Below, in pieces: positions 27,546 to 36,360 of a DNA stretch of 64,000 nt (the first letter of the stretch is position 1; every line of letters begins with the position of its first letter). The notes beneath the pieces were generated by a model that did not search any database, was not told the origin of the DNA, and was given only the letters and a program-made list of their open reading frames with translations. Source of the stretch: Paenibacillus sp. SZ31 (GTDB taxonomy: Bacteria; Bacillota; Bacilli; Paenibacillales; Paenibacillaceae); the NCBI RefSeq assembly GCF_012912005.1, contig NZ_JABBEA010000001.1, forward strand, positions 124,001 through 188,000, in the 5' to 3' direction. Both the position numbers and the translations under genes were made by a program.

Positions 27546-28955
27546 TTAAACGTATGGAACCATCGTAATATCGCCATCGTGATAATAAAATGAAATTCGA
27601 CTGACTGGATCTTTAATAAATTTCGTGTATCTGCCGATAACTATTTTAGAGCCTCCATAAATCGTCTTCAAAATATCAACACGAGCCATACTTGTATCTT
27701 CAAGTTCCTTTTCAATTTCGAAGATACGCATTTTCGTTTCTTCACTTATACGAAGAGCAGATTTCTGCGTAGCATTCAGCTTGATTCGCATCGACATCTT
27801 ATCTGGGCTTAATTGTCCAGCGGCAGCTAACTGATCCAACAATGTCAAAGCCTTCTTCGTTTTGTCCAAGGAATCCATCTGCTCTCTAACTTCCTTGCGC
27901 AAATCATTCAGTTCGTTACGCAGCCTCGGCAACACACCAACTTCAATGGCAGTGACCGTGGACATACTGTTGCCTACAACACGCGCTGAGACGTTCTTAC
28001 CAGCCTGGATTGAGCCGCCAACGATAAGACCTTTGGTTCCTGCACAGATGACACCATGGGCAGCACGAATATTGGAGTGCATAATACTTTGGGAAACCAG
28101 TACATCTTCACCTGCATCCACGTTGCCTTCTTGAATAAAGGTACATTTAACATTATGGCCTGCGTGTACAAGTCCTTTGTTATAACCAATAATGCCACCG
28201 GTAATTTCGATTGAACCACCTGCTTCCAGGTCCGCTCCTTCGACACCTCCGACGACACGAATATCACCTGCTGCTTTTACTTTAAATCCGGTAAGTACGT
28301 TGCCTCGTATGACAACTGTGCCTACAAAGTCGATATTACCGTTATTGTAGTCAACGTCTCCATTGACTTCATAAACCGGAAATACATTCAGTTTGTTACC
28401 GTCCGTTTTGGTAACGAGCCCATCCAGTGCAGCATACATCGCAGATCCGTCCGGGTTAATCACAACGTTTTTCCCAACTTTAAACCGAGCTTCTTTTCCG
28501 GGACGATAAGGAATTTCCTCACCTGTTACTGCCCTGCCTGGTATACCATCGCCAGGAGCAATTCGCTCTGCAATGATCTGACCACTACGAACATTGTTTA
28601 ACCGGGTCACTTCTTTGTAATCAACGGTTCCATCTTCCGATTCGAGCGGTCGTCGCTCGTTCGTATCGTCCATCCCTATCAGGATCTTGATGAATCCATC
28701 TGTTCCCTGAATAGGAGCAACACCTTGGGCAATTTTATATTTATCTTTTACATAGGTTTCAGGGTTACTCACAAAAAGCAATAATGCCTCTCGTAATACA
28801 CCTTGCTTGATGCCCTTGTTCGCCACAAATTGTTCAAGTTCATCGATCGTGCAGGCAAAGCCTTCTTCCTCTTTGGAAAATTCAAGGTAGGCTGTGCATT
28901 TGTCGTCCGATAAAACAATGTTTAAACATTGTTCCAAAGCAGTCCGCTGTGTCAC
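27546..28955 (-). CDS. FapA family / DUF342 polymer-forming-type protein
   Basis: A protein of 469 residues if started at GTG 28953-28955 (GGGGG 10 bases ahead); a GTG ten codons upstream is also possible. The centre (about residues 150-340) is a glycine- and valine-rich repeat series (NGDVDYNNGNIDFVGTVVI, then VKAAGDIRVVGGVEGADLEA) typical of the right-handed beta-helix of DUF342. A coiled coil follows (LRNELNDLRKEVREQMDSL). Family members affect cell surface, motility or sporulation processes; the specific role is unknown. It directly follows sigD and belongs to the fla/che unit. Confidence 0.85.
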   Translation of the reverse strand: MTQRTALEQCLNIVLSDDKCTAYLEFSKEEEGFACTIDELEQFVANKGIKQGVLREALLLFVSNPETYVKDKYKIAQGVAPIQGTDGFIKILIGMDDTNERRPLESEDGTVDYKEVTRLNNVRSGQIIAERIAPGDGIPGRAVTGEEIPYRPGKEARFKVGKNVVINPDGSAMYAALDGLVTKTDGNKLNVFPVYEVNGDVDYNNGNIDFVGTVVIRGNVLTGFKVKAAGDIRVVGGVEGADLEAGGSIEITGGIIGYNKGLVHAGHNVKCTFIQEGNVDAGEDVLVSQSIMHSNIRAAHGVICAGTKGLIVGGSIQAGKNVSARVVGNSMSTVTAIEVGVLPRLRNELNDLRKEVREQMDSLDKTKKALTLLDQLAAAGQLSPDKMSMRIKLNATQKSALRISEETKMRIFEIEKELEDTSMARVDILKTIYGGSKIVIGRYTKFIKDPVSRISFYYHDGDITMVPYV

Positions 28956-29016
28956 TCCAGTTCTTCCCCCTTTTAGACTTTCCACTCCCCAAACTCCAAT
29001 ATATTACTTCTCTCTA

Positions 29017-29805
29017 TTAATCTTTACGCATCAACAAATCTTTCTGTTTGTCCAATGTGCCGCGTAATCGTAATATTGCCTTGGAATGTAACTGGGATAT
29101 ACGAGACGGAGAAAGAGACATAACCTCCGCAATTTCACTAAGAGAAAGGTCTTCGTAATACAAGAGTGAAACAACTGTCCGCTCTTTTACCGTCAACTTG
29201 TCCAACCCTTGCACCAAAGCTTCCTTCAAATAAAACTCATTCACTTTATAATCCGGATTTTTAGCTTTCTCATCCACCATTAAAGACAGACGTGTCTCAG
29301 ACTCTTCTTCACGAATTGGGTCCTCCAGCGAGCAAAGTGACATGACTGCCACTTCCTGAAGCATATGTTGAAAATCTTTGGTCGACACGTCCAGATACTC
29401 ACTCATTTCCTCATCACTAACGGACCTGAGATAGCTTTGTTCCAGCTGCTGGTAGGCGTCTTCAATCCGTTTGGCCTTCTCCCGCACAGAACGCGGAACC
29501 CAATCACCTTGACGCAGACCGTCAAGTATGGCTCCGCGGACCCTCCATGATGCATAGGTTTCAAATTGCAGACCACGTTCATAGTCGAATTTCTCCAATG
29601 CATCAATCAATCCCATAACGCCATTACTCTCCAAGTCATCTTTAGGAACATTTTTAGGCAAACCGACTGCCAGGCGGCCGGAAACATAATTTACAATATG
29701 GAGATACTTTTCAATCAAAGTTTTCTTGGCTTCAAGATCTCCATGCTCTTTCCACTTTTCCCACAGATCAGAATGGTTCAAATGTGAAGCTTTACGCTCG
29801 TTCAA
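29017..29805 (-). CDS. sigD: RNA polymerase sigma factor SigD (FliA type)
   Basis: A 262-residue sigma-28 factor that transcribes late flagellar, chemotaxis and autolysin genes. Region 2 includes GVMGLIDALEKFDYERGLQFETYAS (read in two parts), region 3 is central, and region 4 ends with LSLSEIAEVMSLSPSRISQL. The start is a TTG with GGAGGG 9 bases ahead. It is near the end of the long fla/che operon as in B. subtilis, where distance from the promoter tunes SigD level and cell-fate choice between motile and chained cells. Confidence 0.97.
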   Translation of the reverse strand: MNERKASHLNHSDLWEKWKEHGDLEAKKTLIEKYLHIVNYVSGRLAVGLPKNVPKDDLESNGVMGLIDALEKFDYERGLQFETYASWRVRGAILDGLRQGDWVPRSVREKAKRIEDAYQQLEQSYLRSVSDEEMSEYLDVSTKDFQHMLQEVAVMSLCSLEDPIREEESETRLSLMVDEKAKNPDYKVNEFYLKEALVQGLDKLTVKERTVVSLLYYEDLSLSEIAEVMSLSPSRISQLHSKAILRLRGTLDKQKDLLMRKD

Positions 29806-29820
29806 TTGCTTTCACCCTCC

Positions 29821-30264
29821 TTATTTGTCTGTCAGGTGACGAACGGCCTGCGCCAATTCCTCCGGATCCTTTGTCCGGACAAGTTTAGGCGGATCCAAAG
29901 GGGCGAATCCCGTTGGAGCTTTCGTCTCAGATGGCGGAAGATCGTCTCCAGAGGAGGCGTTCTGTCCACTCTTGAGCAAGTCGTTCAGCTCTTGTCCATC
30001 GTCTTCGAGTTTGATGTCCACCTGTGAACCTCTTTGATCTTGAGCATTTGGTGAATCATAACCATATCCATTTCCCTGGGGCTGAGGGTTCAGCAGCAAT
30101 CCCAATCCCCAACGTAAACCATATGCAAGGACAAACCAGGCTACGAATCCGATCAATCCGCGAATTAAACTGGTCGTCAGCACATTGCTGCTGTAAGCTA
30201 CAAAAAAAGTAAGAATAAATCCAACGATGCCTGCTCCTAGATTAATGCGGTAGTTTCCTATCAT
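29821..30264 (-). CDS. Two-pass membrane protein of unknown function between cheD and sigD
   Basis: A 147-residue protein. Two hydrophobic segments occupy about residues 10-30 and 35-58, followed by a long polar, Asp/Pro-rich tail predicted to be cytoplasmic. The C-terminus has a helical segment (DPEELAQAVRHLTDK). B. subtilis has no gene between cheD and sigD. I do not recognise the family. It is tightly packed (5 bases after cheD, 15 before sigD), so it is very likely a real operon member. Confidence 0.75.
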   Translation of the reverse strand: MIGNYRINLGAGIVGFILTFFVAYSSNVLTTSLIRGLIGFVAWFVLAYGLRWGLGLLLNPQPQGNGYGYDSPNAQDQRGSQVDIKLEDDGQELNDLLKSGQNASSGDDLPPSETKAPTGFAPLDPPKLVRTKDPEELAQAVRHLTDK

Positions 30265-30268
30265 AGTC

Positions 30269-30766
30269 TTATAGTTCCTTTACACCCATTTGTACACTTC
30301 GAATAGTCAAAAGGCCAGTTTCACAATCCATTTCAATCGTTCGTCCATAATTACCACCCGTATCTTCTGCAAGAAGGGGGATATTGAGTTTTTGCAGCCA
30401 CTCTCGACAAGAATCTGCATTCCGTGGTCCAATGCGCATCGTATCCCCAGCACCGGCAAAGGCAAACATCTGAGAGCCTCCAGCCATTTTAGAAACGATA
30501 CGAGAGCGAGCAGCGCCTAATTTTATCATTTTTTCCAAAAGCTCAGGCAACGCCGTATCCGCATATTTGGCTGTGTTCAGTTTCCCTTCACGGGCAATCT
30601 CGGAAGTAGGAAGCATGACATGCGCCATTCCAGCCAGTTTCAAATGTGGGTCATACATTGTTAATCCCACACACGAGCCCAGGCCAGTCGTACGGATTAC
30701 GCCAGGAAGATGAGCGATGTTTAAATCCGCCATACCGACTTTAACGACGCTTTTGTCCTCAATCAT
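30269..30766 (-). CDS. cheD: Chemoreceptor glutamine deamidase CheD
   Basis: A 165-residue enzyme that deamidates receptor glutamines and binds CheC. GLGSCVGLTMYDP contains the catalytic Cys and AGMAHVMLP the catalytic His. KMAGGSQMFAFAG is a further family motif. It overlaps the cheC end by 8 bases. CheD-CheC exchange is a feedback loop of Bacillus-type chemotaxis. Confidence 0.96.
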   Translation of the reverse strand: MIEDKSVVKVGMADLNIAHLPGVIRTTGLGSCVGLTMYDPHLKLAGMAHVMLPTSEIAREGKLNTAKYADTALPELLEKMIKLGAARSRIVSKMAGGSQMFAFAGAGDTMRIGPRNADSCREWLQKLNIPLLAEDTGGNYGRTIEMDCETGLLTIRSVQMGVKEL

Positions 30767-31385
30767 GGCTCAGTGGCACCCCTAGCGATTCAAATATCTT
30801 TGCAAATGATGGCGGATCTGGAATCAGGAAAAACTGACCCTCAACCTGATCTTCACCTTCAAAGAAAGATGTGTCAATCAACAATGCATCGTCACCCATC
30901 TCGCCGAATTGCAGCAAGCCATAGCTCAGAATGGCACCCGCCATATCAATAGCAAGTCCAGGAACGGTTGGATACATGGACAACTTCGTGAAATCTGCCA
31001 AAGAAGAAAGATATGATCCAGCCAAAATATTTCCAATTTCGGAAAGGGCTGATTGCTCCATATCTGTGAAAGCGAGTCCTTCTTTCAAATCAAATCCAGC
31101 AAGTCTATTCAACAACATTTTAGCAGCCTCTGGTGTCATCATAAAGAAAAGATTTCCCGGTGCTTCCCCTTCTACACGAAGAAATACGGTAACAACGATG
31201 CGTTCATCTCCGCCCACTTTTTCAGCAACTTCTTCAAACGGGAGCATTTGTACTGTAGGTACACCCATGTCAATCGGTCTGTTGAGGAGTTGAGACAACG
31301 CCGTTGCGGCGTTGCCTGCTCCAATGTTACCGACCTCTTTGAGCACATCCATCTGGAATACCTCAAATCGGTTGAACATTTCCAC
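30759..31385 (-). CDS. cheC: CheY-P phosphatase CheC
   Basis: A 208-residue protein. Two copies of the CheC active-site pattern are visible: DVLKEVGNIGAGNAATALSQ and MEQSALSEIGNILAGSYLSS, each with the Glu and Asn two turns apart. It stimulates CheY-P dephosphorylation and partners CheD. I prefer the GTG at 31383-31385: GAGGG stands 8 bases ahead and MEMFNRFEVFQMD aligns with the B. subtilis N-terminus. Confidence 0.95.
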   Translation of the reverse strand: MEMFNRFEVFQMDVLKEVGNIGAGNAATALSQLLNRPIDMGVPTVQMLPFEEVAEKVGGDERIVVTVFLRVEGEAPGNLFFMMTPEAAKMLLNRLAGFDLKEGLAFTDMEQSALSEIGNILAGSYLSSLADFTKLSMYPTVPGLAIDMAGAILSYGLLQFGEMGDDALLIDTSFFEGEDQVEGQFFLIPDPPSFAKIFESLGVPLSHD

Positions 31386-31389
31386 GGTA

Positions 31390-31851
31390 CTAGCCCTCAA
31401 CACTTTCCAGCTGTACAATCTCGCTTTTATTTAATACTTCGTTCAGGTTAAGCATAATCAGCAAGCGTGAATCCTCCAATTTGGCCACACCACGCAGATA
31501 TCTCGCTTTGACGCCGCCAACCACTTCTGGTGGACTATCGATCGCACTGCTCTTGATATCAATAACATCATTGGCAGAATCTACGATAAAGCCAACTTGC
31601 ATGTCGTCTACACCTACGATAACAATACGAGTCTGGTCCGTATACTCCGATTCCGGAAGGGAGAAACGACCGCGTAGATCAATGACCGGGATTACAACAC
31701 CACGTAGATTAATTACTCCTTTTACAAAGGAAAGTGTCTTGGGAACACGGGTAATTGGCATCATGCGCTCAATCGTCTGAACCTTGTCTACCTCAATACC
31801 ATACTCTTCGGTACCCAATTTAAAGACGATGACTTTCAACTCTTCTTCCAT
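31390..31851 (-). CDS. cheW: Chemotaxis coupling protein CheW
   Basis: A 153-residue SH3-like adaptor that joins receptors to CheA. The sequence shows EEYGIEVDKVQTIERMMPIT, GVINLRGVVIPVIDLRGRF and VGFIVDSANDV, all conserved in CheW. GGGAGG lies 8 bases before the ATG. It is located between cheA and cheC. Confidence 0.97.
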   Translation of the reverse strand: MEEELKVIVFKLGTEEYGIEVDKVQTIERMMPITRVPKTLSFVKGVINLRGVVIPVIDLRGRFSLPESEYTDQTRIVIVGVDDMQVGFIVDSANDVIDIKSSAIDSPPEVVGGVKARYLRGVAKLEDSRLLIMLNLNEVLNKSEIVQLESVEG

Positions 31852-31892
31852 GTAAAAAACCTCCCTATTAAATGTAAGACTTAGCTATATGC

Positions 31893-33965
31893 TTATTTAA
31901 TAAATGCATTAGGATCAAGAATCAGGGCTACTTGTCCATCTCCGAGTATGGTTGCTCCAGAGATTCCTTCAATAGCAGGCAAATACGTTCCCATTGATTT
32001 GAGAACAATCTCACTTTGTCCAATAAATTCCTCAACAGCTACGGCTGCAAGACGGTCACCTTTGCGAATTACGACAATTTCTGTTTCCTGCTCATCAGCA
32101 TCATTGAAATCCGGTACGGAGAACACTTCGCTCAAGGACAAGTATGGAATCAGTGACTCACGGAACGTGATCATTTTATTGCCGTGAATATTGCGAACCT
32201 GCTCACGCTGTACAATCGCTGTCTCAACAATGGAGGACAATGGAACAGCGTATTTCTCTGAACCAAGTCGTACAAGCATTGCAGCGATAATGGAAAGAGT
32301 CAACGGAAGTTGAACAGAGAAGTTCGTCCCTTTGCCTGGAGTCGAATGAATCGTTACATTACCGCCAAGCGAAGTGATTTTTGATTTTACTACATCTAAA
32401 CCAACGCCTCTGCCGGAGATATCTGAAATAACATCCGCAGTACTAAAACCAGGTGCGAACAGCAGTTGATTCACTTCATCGTCGCTCATCTTGGCACCTT
32501 GTTCTTCAGTTACAACTCCACGTTTGATTGCGGTTTTCAGAAGCTTGTCGCGATATATTCCTTTACCATCATCTTCAATCTCGATAAATACGTGATTTCC
32601 ACTGTGGAAGGCGCGCAGGTTTACTGTACCCATCTCTGGTTTACCTGCAGCTACACGCTCTGCAATGGATTCAACACCATGGTCAACCGCATTACGCAGC
32701 AAATGCACAAGGGGATCACCAATCTCATCAATTACCGTACGATCCAGTTCCGTCTCAGCACCTGTAATGACCAGATCAATTTTTTTATCAAGTGTCTTAG
32801 CCAAATCACGGATCATACGCGGGAATCGATTAAATACGGTATCTACCGGAACCATCCGCAATTTCAATACAATGTTTTGCAAATCCGTGCTTACTCTGCT
32901 TAAATGTGCTACCGTATCGGATAAATCATTGTTACCTGTCTCACTGGCCAGTTGCTCCAGACGGGAACGGTCAATCAACAATTCACTGAACAAGTTCATC
33001 AATACATCGAGGCGTTCAATATCGACACGAATGGTACGTGAAGGTGCCGCAGCTTGTTTCGGCGCAGCTGTTTTGGCTGGTGCCGTCTTGGCTTCTTCAT
33101 TGGATGCAGAATTCTTATCTGGTGAAGCAACCTCAGCTACAATAGTCGGTGCGGTTGGTGCTTCAACTGTGGCTGCGACCTGATTAGCCATCTGCTGAAG
33201 AGTCTCCTGATCCAATTGGATCAGCTTCGCACTTTCAATTTCAGAGATACTCATGATGCCTTCTTCCAGTTCGTGCGCCTCTTTAGTTGTTATGTAATAC
33301 AACGAGAAACTGCGCTCAAACTTCTCCTGCTCAATATCCTGAACGGATGGGTAAGCCTTTACGACTTCACCTGAACGCTCGAGCATATCAAAGACCATAT
33401 AAGCCCGAACACCTTTTAACTGGCTATGCTCACTTACAAGCACATCTACATAAAATACACGGTGACCTTCAGCAATCGACTGATCCAGCACTGAATATTG
33501 GAATTCATCCAGCTCCACAGCCGACGCAATTGAAGCGTTAGCCGATTTGTTTTTTTCAGTTGCAGGCGCATCTCCGCTTGTCATTTCACCATTTTCAATT
33601 GCCTGAAGTGAAGCTACGATAGCGGACACATCCGCTTTACCTTGTCCACCTTCGGTAATATCCTGAACCATAGTTTCCAAAGCATCCAGACTCTTGAACA
33701 TGGTATCAAAAATGAAATCTTGCATTTTCAACTTCTCATTACGCACCAGGTCCAGCACATTTTCCATTTTATGTGTCAATGATGCCAAATCTTCGAAGCC
33801 CATTGTTGCCGCCATACCCTTCAGGGTATGAGCAGAACGGAAAATGACCTGAACTATTCCCAGATCTTCCGGATTGCCTTCAAGTTGAAGCATGTTTTCG
33901 TTAAGGGATTGCAGATGATCATTAGACTCATCAATAAACATAGATAAATATTGGTTCATGTCCAT
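31893..33965 (-). CDS. cheA: Chemotaxis histidine kinase CheA
   Basis: A 690-residue kinase. The P1 domain carries the phosphorylated His in FRSAHTLKGMAATMGF (about residue 48). P2 lies at about 155-270 and a Pro/Ala-rich linker at 275-310. P3 dimerization and the P4 ATPase follow with LLRNAVDHGVE (N box), DDGKGI and GRGVGLDVV (G boxes). The CheW-like P5 domain forms the C-terminus. GGAGGTG precedes the ATG. It phosphorylates CheY and CheB, both encoded in this operon. Confidence 0.98.
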   Translation of the reverse strand: MDMNQYLSMFIDESNDHLQSLNENMLQLEGNPEDLGIVQVIFRSAHTLKGMAATMGFEDLASLTHKMENVLDLVRNEKLKMQDFIFDTMFKSLDALETMVQDITEGGQGKADVSAIVASLQAIENGEMTSGDAPATEKNKSANASIASAVELDEFQYSVLDQSIAEGHRVFYVDVLVSEHSQLKGVRAYMVFDMLERSGEVVKAYPSVQDIEQEKFERSFSLYYITTKEAHELEEGIMSISEIESAKLIQLDQETLQQMANQVAATVEAPTAPTIVAEVASPDKNSASNEEAKTAPAKTAAPKQAAAPSRTIRVDIERLDVLMNLFSELLIDRSRLEQLASETGNNDLSDTVAHLSRVSTDLQNIVLKLRMVPVDTVFNRFPRMIRDLAKTLDKKIDLVITGAETELDRTVIDEIGDPLVHLLRNAVDHGVESIAERVAAGKPEMGTVNLRAFHSGNHVFIEIEDDGKGIYRDKLLKTAIKRGVVTEEQGAKMSDDEVNQLLFAPGFSTADVISDISGRGVGLDVVKSKITSLGGNVTIHSTPGKGTNFSVQLPLTLSIIAAMLVRLGSEKYAVPLSSIVETAIVQREQVRNIHGNKMITFRESLIPYLSLSEVFSVPDFNDADEQETEIVVIRKGDRLAAVAVEEFIGQSEIVLKSMGTYLPAIEGISGATILGDGQVALILDPNAFIK

Positions 33966-33997
33966 TGTGAGGCACCTCCTCCGTGAGTTACACTCCG

Positions 33998-35440
33998 TTA
34001 TTTCACTGCTTGAACAAGTTTAGACGCAATCTCCTGCAGTGGCAGAAGATGTCGAACGCATTGCAGCTCTACAGCAGAACGCGGCATACCATATACAACA
34101 CATGTTTCTTCATTCTCGGCAAAGGTTGATGTAACTCCTGCTTCGTATAATCTCTTCATCATACGTGCTCCATCACTGCCCATTCCTGTCAGCAAAACAA
34201 GATGCCTTTGTAAAGATGTAAACGGCAGAAGCGACTCAAACATCGTATCCACTGAAGGTCTATGTCCATTCACTGGTTGATCTTCAGTCAACTTCACGAT
34301 AAACTTCCCGTCCGCTGTTTTGTTAACTTTCACATGGAATCCGCCGGGTGCTATATAGGCGGTCCCTTTTTTCAGAACCATGCCCTCTTCAGCTTCAACA
34401 ACATGCAGTGGACTGAACGTATTCAATCGTTGAGCCAGAGAACGGGTGAAATTGGGCGGCATATGCTGCACAATAATGACCGGTGCTGGCAAATCAGCAG
34501 GCAACTGCTCGAGCAATGTCTTGAGAGCTCTAGGCCCACCCGTAGAACAACCTATCGCCACAAGCTTGTTGAATAGCCCTTCTGGGCCCCCTGCACCTTT
34601 TGGAACAAGATTAGACTTGGTTAAATCCTTGGTTTTTGCAGAGGCAGAAGTTGCTGCTATTTGATCAGCTGCCACTCGAGCTGCATTAGGTAGTCGAATT
34701 TCCTTAGGAGTCTGTACTGGATTAGCTGACCTCACTGCTTTTTCTGCATTTGTCCCCGAGTTACGCTCTGACTTCGGTAAAGGCTCCGTTCTATTCTCTA
34801 CGCGGCCTGGTTTCGAAGGTGATACTGGCGCAATTGGTTTCTTTGATTTGGCCTGAAAGACTTCAGTTCGCTCTTGTATAGAGCGTTGACTTGTCTGAGC
34901 AGGTTCGATCGTTTTTTTCACAGGCTCCGCTCGATCCCTGGCTGGCATTTCTTTCTGCACTGGCTGAGTCGGGGGAGCTACTGTTCCTCGCAACATGTCT
35001 CTATTTTTCATGGATAAATCACGATCAGCTTTTCGTTTGATCTCATTCATCGCAGCACGCATGCGTTCAACCAAGGCTTTGCCGACTTGAGCGATATCCT
35101 GGTCATGTACAATGGATGGTTTGCGAATGAAGTCAAATGCCCCTGCTTCAAGCGCCATAATGGTTTCTTTCATGCCTTGTTCATTGATACCAGATAGCAT
35201 AATCACAGGAACGAAGGATTCCTTCATAATTGATTTTAATGCGTCCAACCCATTCATTTCGGGCATCTCAACGTCCATTGTGATAATATCAGGTTTCAAT
35301 TCTAGCGATTTTTGAATCGCTTCCCTACCGTTTGATGCCGTTGCCGTTACCTTGAATTCCGAATCCGCTTCAATTAAATCCGTAACAATCTTACGCATAA
35401 AAGCGGAATCATCGACAACCAATACTTGATACACCGCCAT
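33998..35440 (-). CDS. cheB: Protein-glutamate methylesterase CheB with a long interdomain linker
   Basis: A 480-residue two-domain protein. The receiver domain (1-125) has VVDDSAFMRK, the phospho-Asp in ITMDVEMPEM and FDFIRKP. The methylesterase domain (about 285-478) has the catalytic Ser in AIGCSTGGPRAL, His in VQHMPPNFT and Asp in GMGSDGA. The linker of about 155 residues is rich in Pro, Lys, Arg and Thr; B. subtilis CheB is about 357 residues, so the extra length is in the linker. GGGGTGA precedes the ATG. Confidence 0.97.
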   Translation of the reverse strand: MAVYQVLVVDDSAFMRKIVTDLIEADSEFKVTATASNGREAIQKSLELKPDIITMDVEMPEMNGLDALKSIMKESFVPVIMLSGINEQGMKETIMALEAGAFDFIRKPSIVHDQDIAQVGKALVERMRAAMNEIKRKADRDLSMKNRDMLRGTVAPPTQPVQKEMPARDRAEPVKKTIEPAQTSQRSIQERTEVFQAKSKKPIAPVSPSKPGRVENRTEPLPKSERNSGTNAEKAVRSANPVQTPKEIRLPNAARVAADQIAATSASAKTKDLTKSNLVPKGAGGPEGLFNKLVAIGCSTGGPRALKTLLEQLPADLPAPVIIVQHMPPNFTRSLAQRLNTFSPLHVVEAEEGMVLKKGTAYIAPGGFHVKVNKTADGKFIVKLTEDQPVNGHRPSVDTMFESLLPFTSLQRHLVLLTGMGSDGARMMKRLYEAGVTSTFAENEETCVVYGMPRSAVELQCVRHLLPLQEIASKLVQAVK

Positions 35441-35472
35441 GTTGTGTCACCCCTGTTTCCTTTATTCAGAAA

Positions 35473-36360
35473 TCATGTTGTACGTTTAAGCCACTTATTC
35501 ATAAATCCCCTGATTCCTGTCAAGGTTCCGGATTCCGGAGTTGCAGGTACAGCCAAATAACGAAGAGCAAGTTTCTCTATATCTTTGGAGGCTTTGGCAT
35601 TGGGATACGCCAGACTATAGGGCATTTGTCTTTTAACCGCCTTGACTACCTGGGCGTCTTCTGATATATACCCAAGTAGCGGAATATCCGTCTGCAAAAA
35701 CCGCCTTGCTACTCCAGCTATTTTATCTGCCACCCGTTCCGCTTCCCGTTCGTCTTCCACCCGGTTAACGATCATCCGAAAGGGTGTAGCATTTTCCTGG
35801 CCGTGCATAACTTTGACTAAAGCGTAAGCATCGGTTATTGAAGTCGGTTCAGGTGTGGTTATAATCAGGCATTCATCGGCAGCACCGATAAACGTCATAT
35901 TCTCTCTGGAAAGACCTGCCCCTGTATCGAAAATGACATAGTCCATTTCCTGGGCAATATCCTCCACTTGACTGGCGAAGAACTCCAGATCACGGTCAGA
36001 CAATGAAAACAACTCTTTCATGCCTGACCCTCCAGCAATGTAAGGCAAGCCGCTGGCACCAAGTTGTATGATCTCCCTTATGGATTTTTGTCGGTACAAC
36101 AGGTGGTAAAGATTATAGGATGAAGACGTACCCATAAGAACATCGATATTAGCCATTCCAATATCAGCATCAAACACAAGTACCTTTTTCCCTAAAGCCT
36201 GTAATGCCAGTGCAAAGTTTAGTGTAAAATTGGATTTCCCAACACCTCCCTTACCACTGGCCACAGTAATGATTTTAGAGGAACGGTTAGCTCGTTCAAT
36301 GCCTTCCATTTCCAATGGCTCCGACACCATACTTCGAAGTGAAGCTGCCTGATCCTTCAT
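35473..36360 (-). CDS. flhG: MinD/ParA-like flagellar number regulator FlhG (YlxH)
   Basis: A 295-residue P-loop ATPase. The deviant Walker A motif is ASGKGGVGKSN, followed by FDADIGMANIDVLMG and FDTGAGLS (Walker B region). FlhG stimulates the FlhF GTPase and controls flagellar placement and number. The start at 36360 gives an ATGA overlap with flhF and has GGGAGA 9 bases ahead; an ATG three codons earlier is less likely. The N-terminal segment before the ATPase contains the conserved FlhF-activating DQA region (KDQAASLR). Confidence 0.96.
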   Translation of the reverse strand: MKDQAASLRSMVSEPLEMEGIERANRSSKIITVASGKGGVGKSNFTLNFALALQALGKKVLVFDADIGMANIDVLMGTSSSYNLYHLLYRQKSIREIIQLGASGLPYIAGGSGMKELFSLSDRDLEFFASQVEDIAQEMDYVIFDTGAGLSRENMTFIGAADECLIITTPEPTSITDAYALVKVMHGQENATPFRMIVNRVEDEREAERVADKIAGVARRFLQTDIPLLGYISEDAQVVKAVKRQMPYSLAYPNAKASKDIEKLALRYLAVPATPESGTLTGIRGFMNKWLKRTT

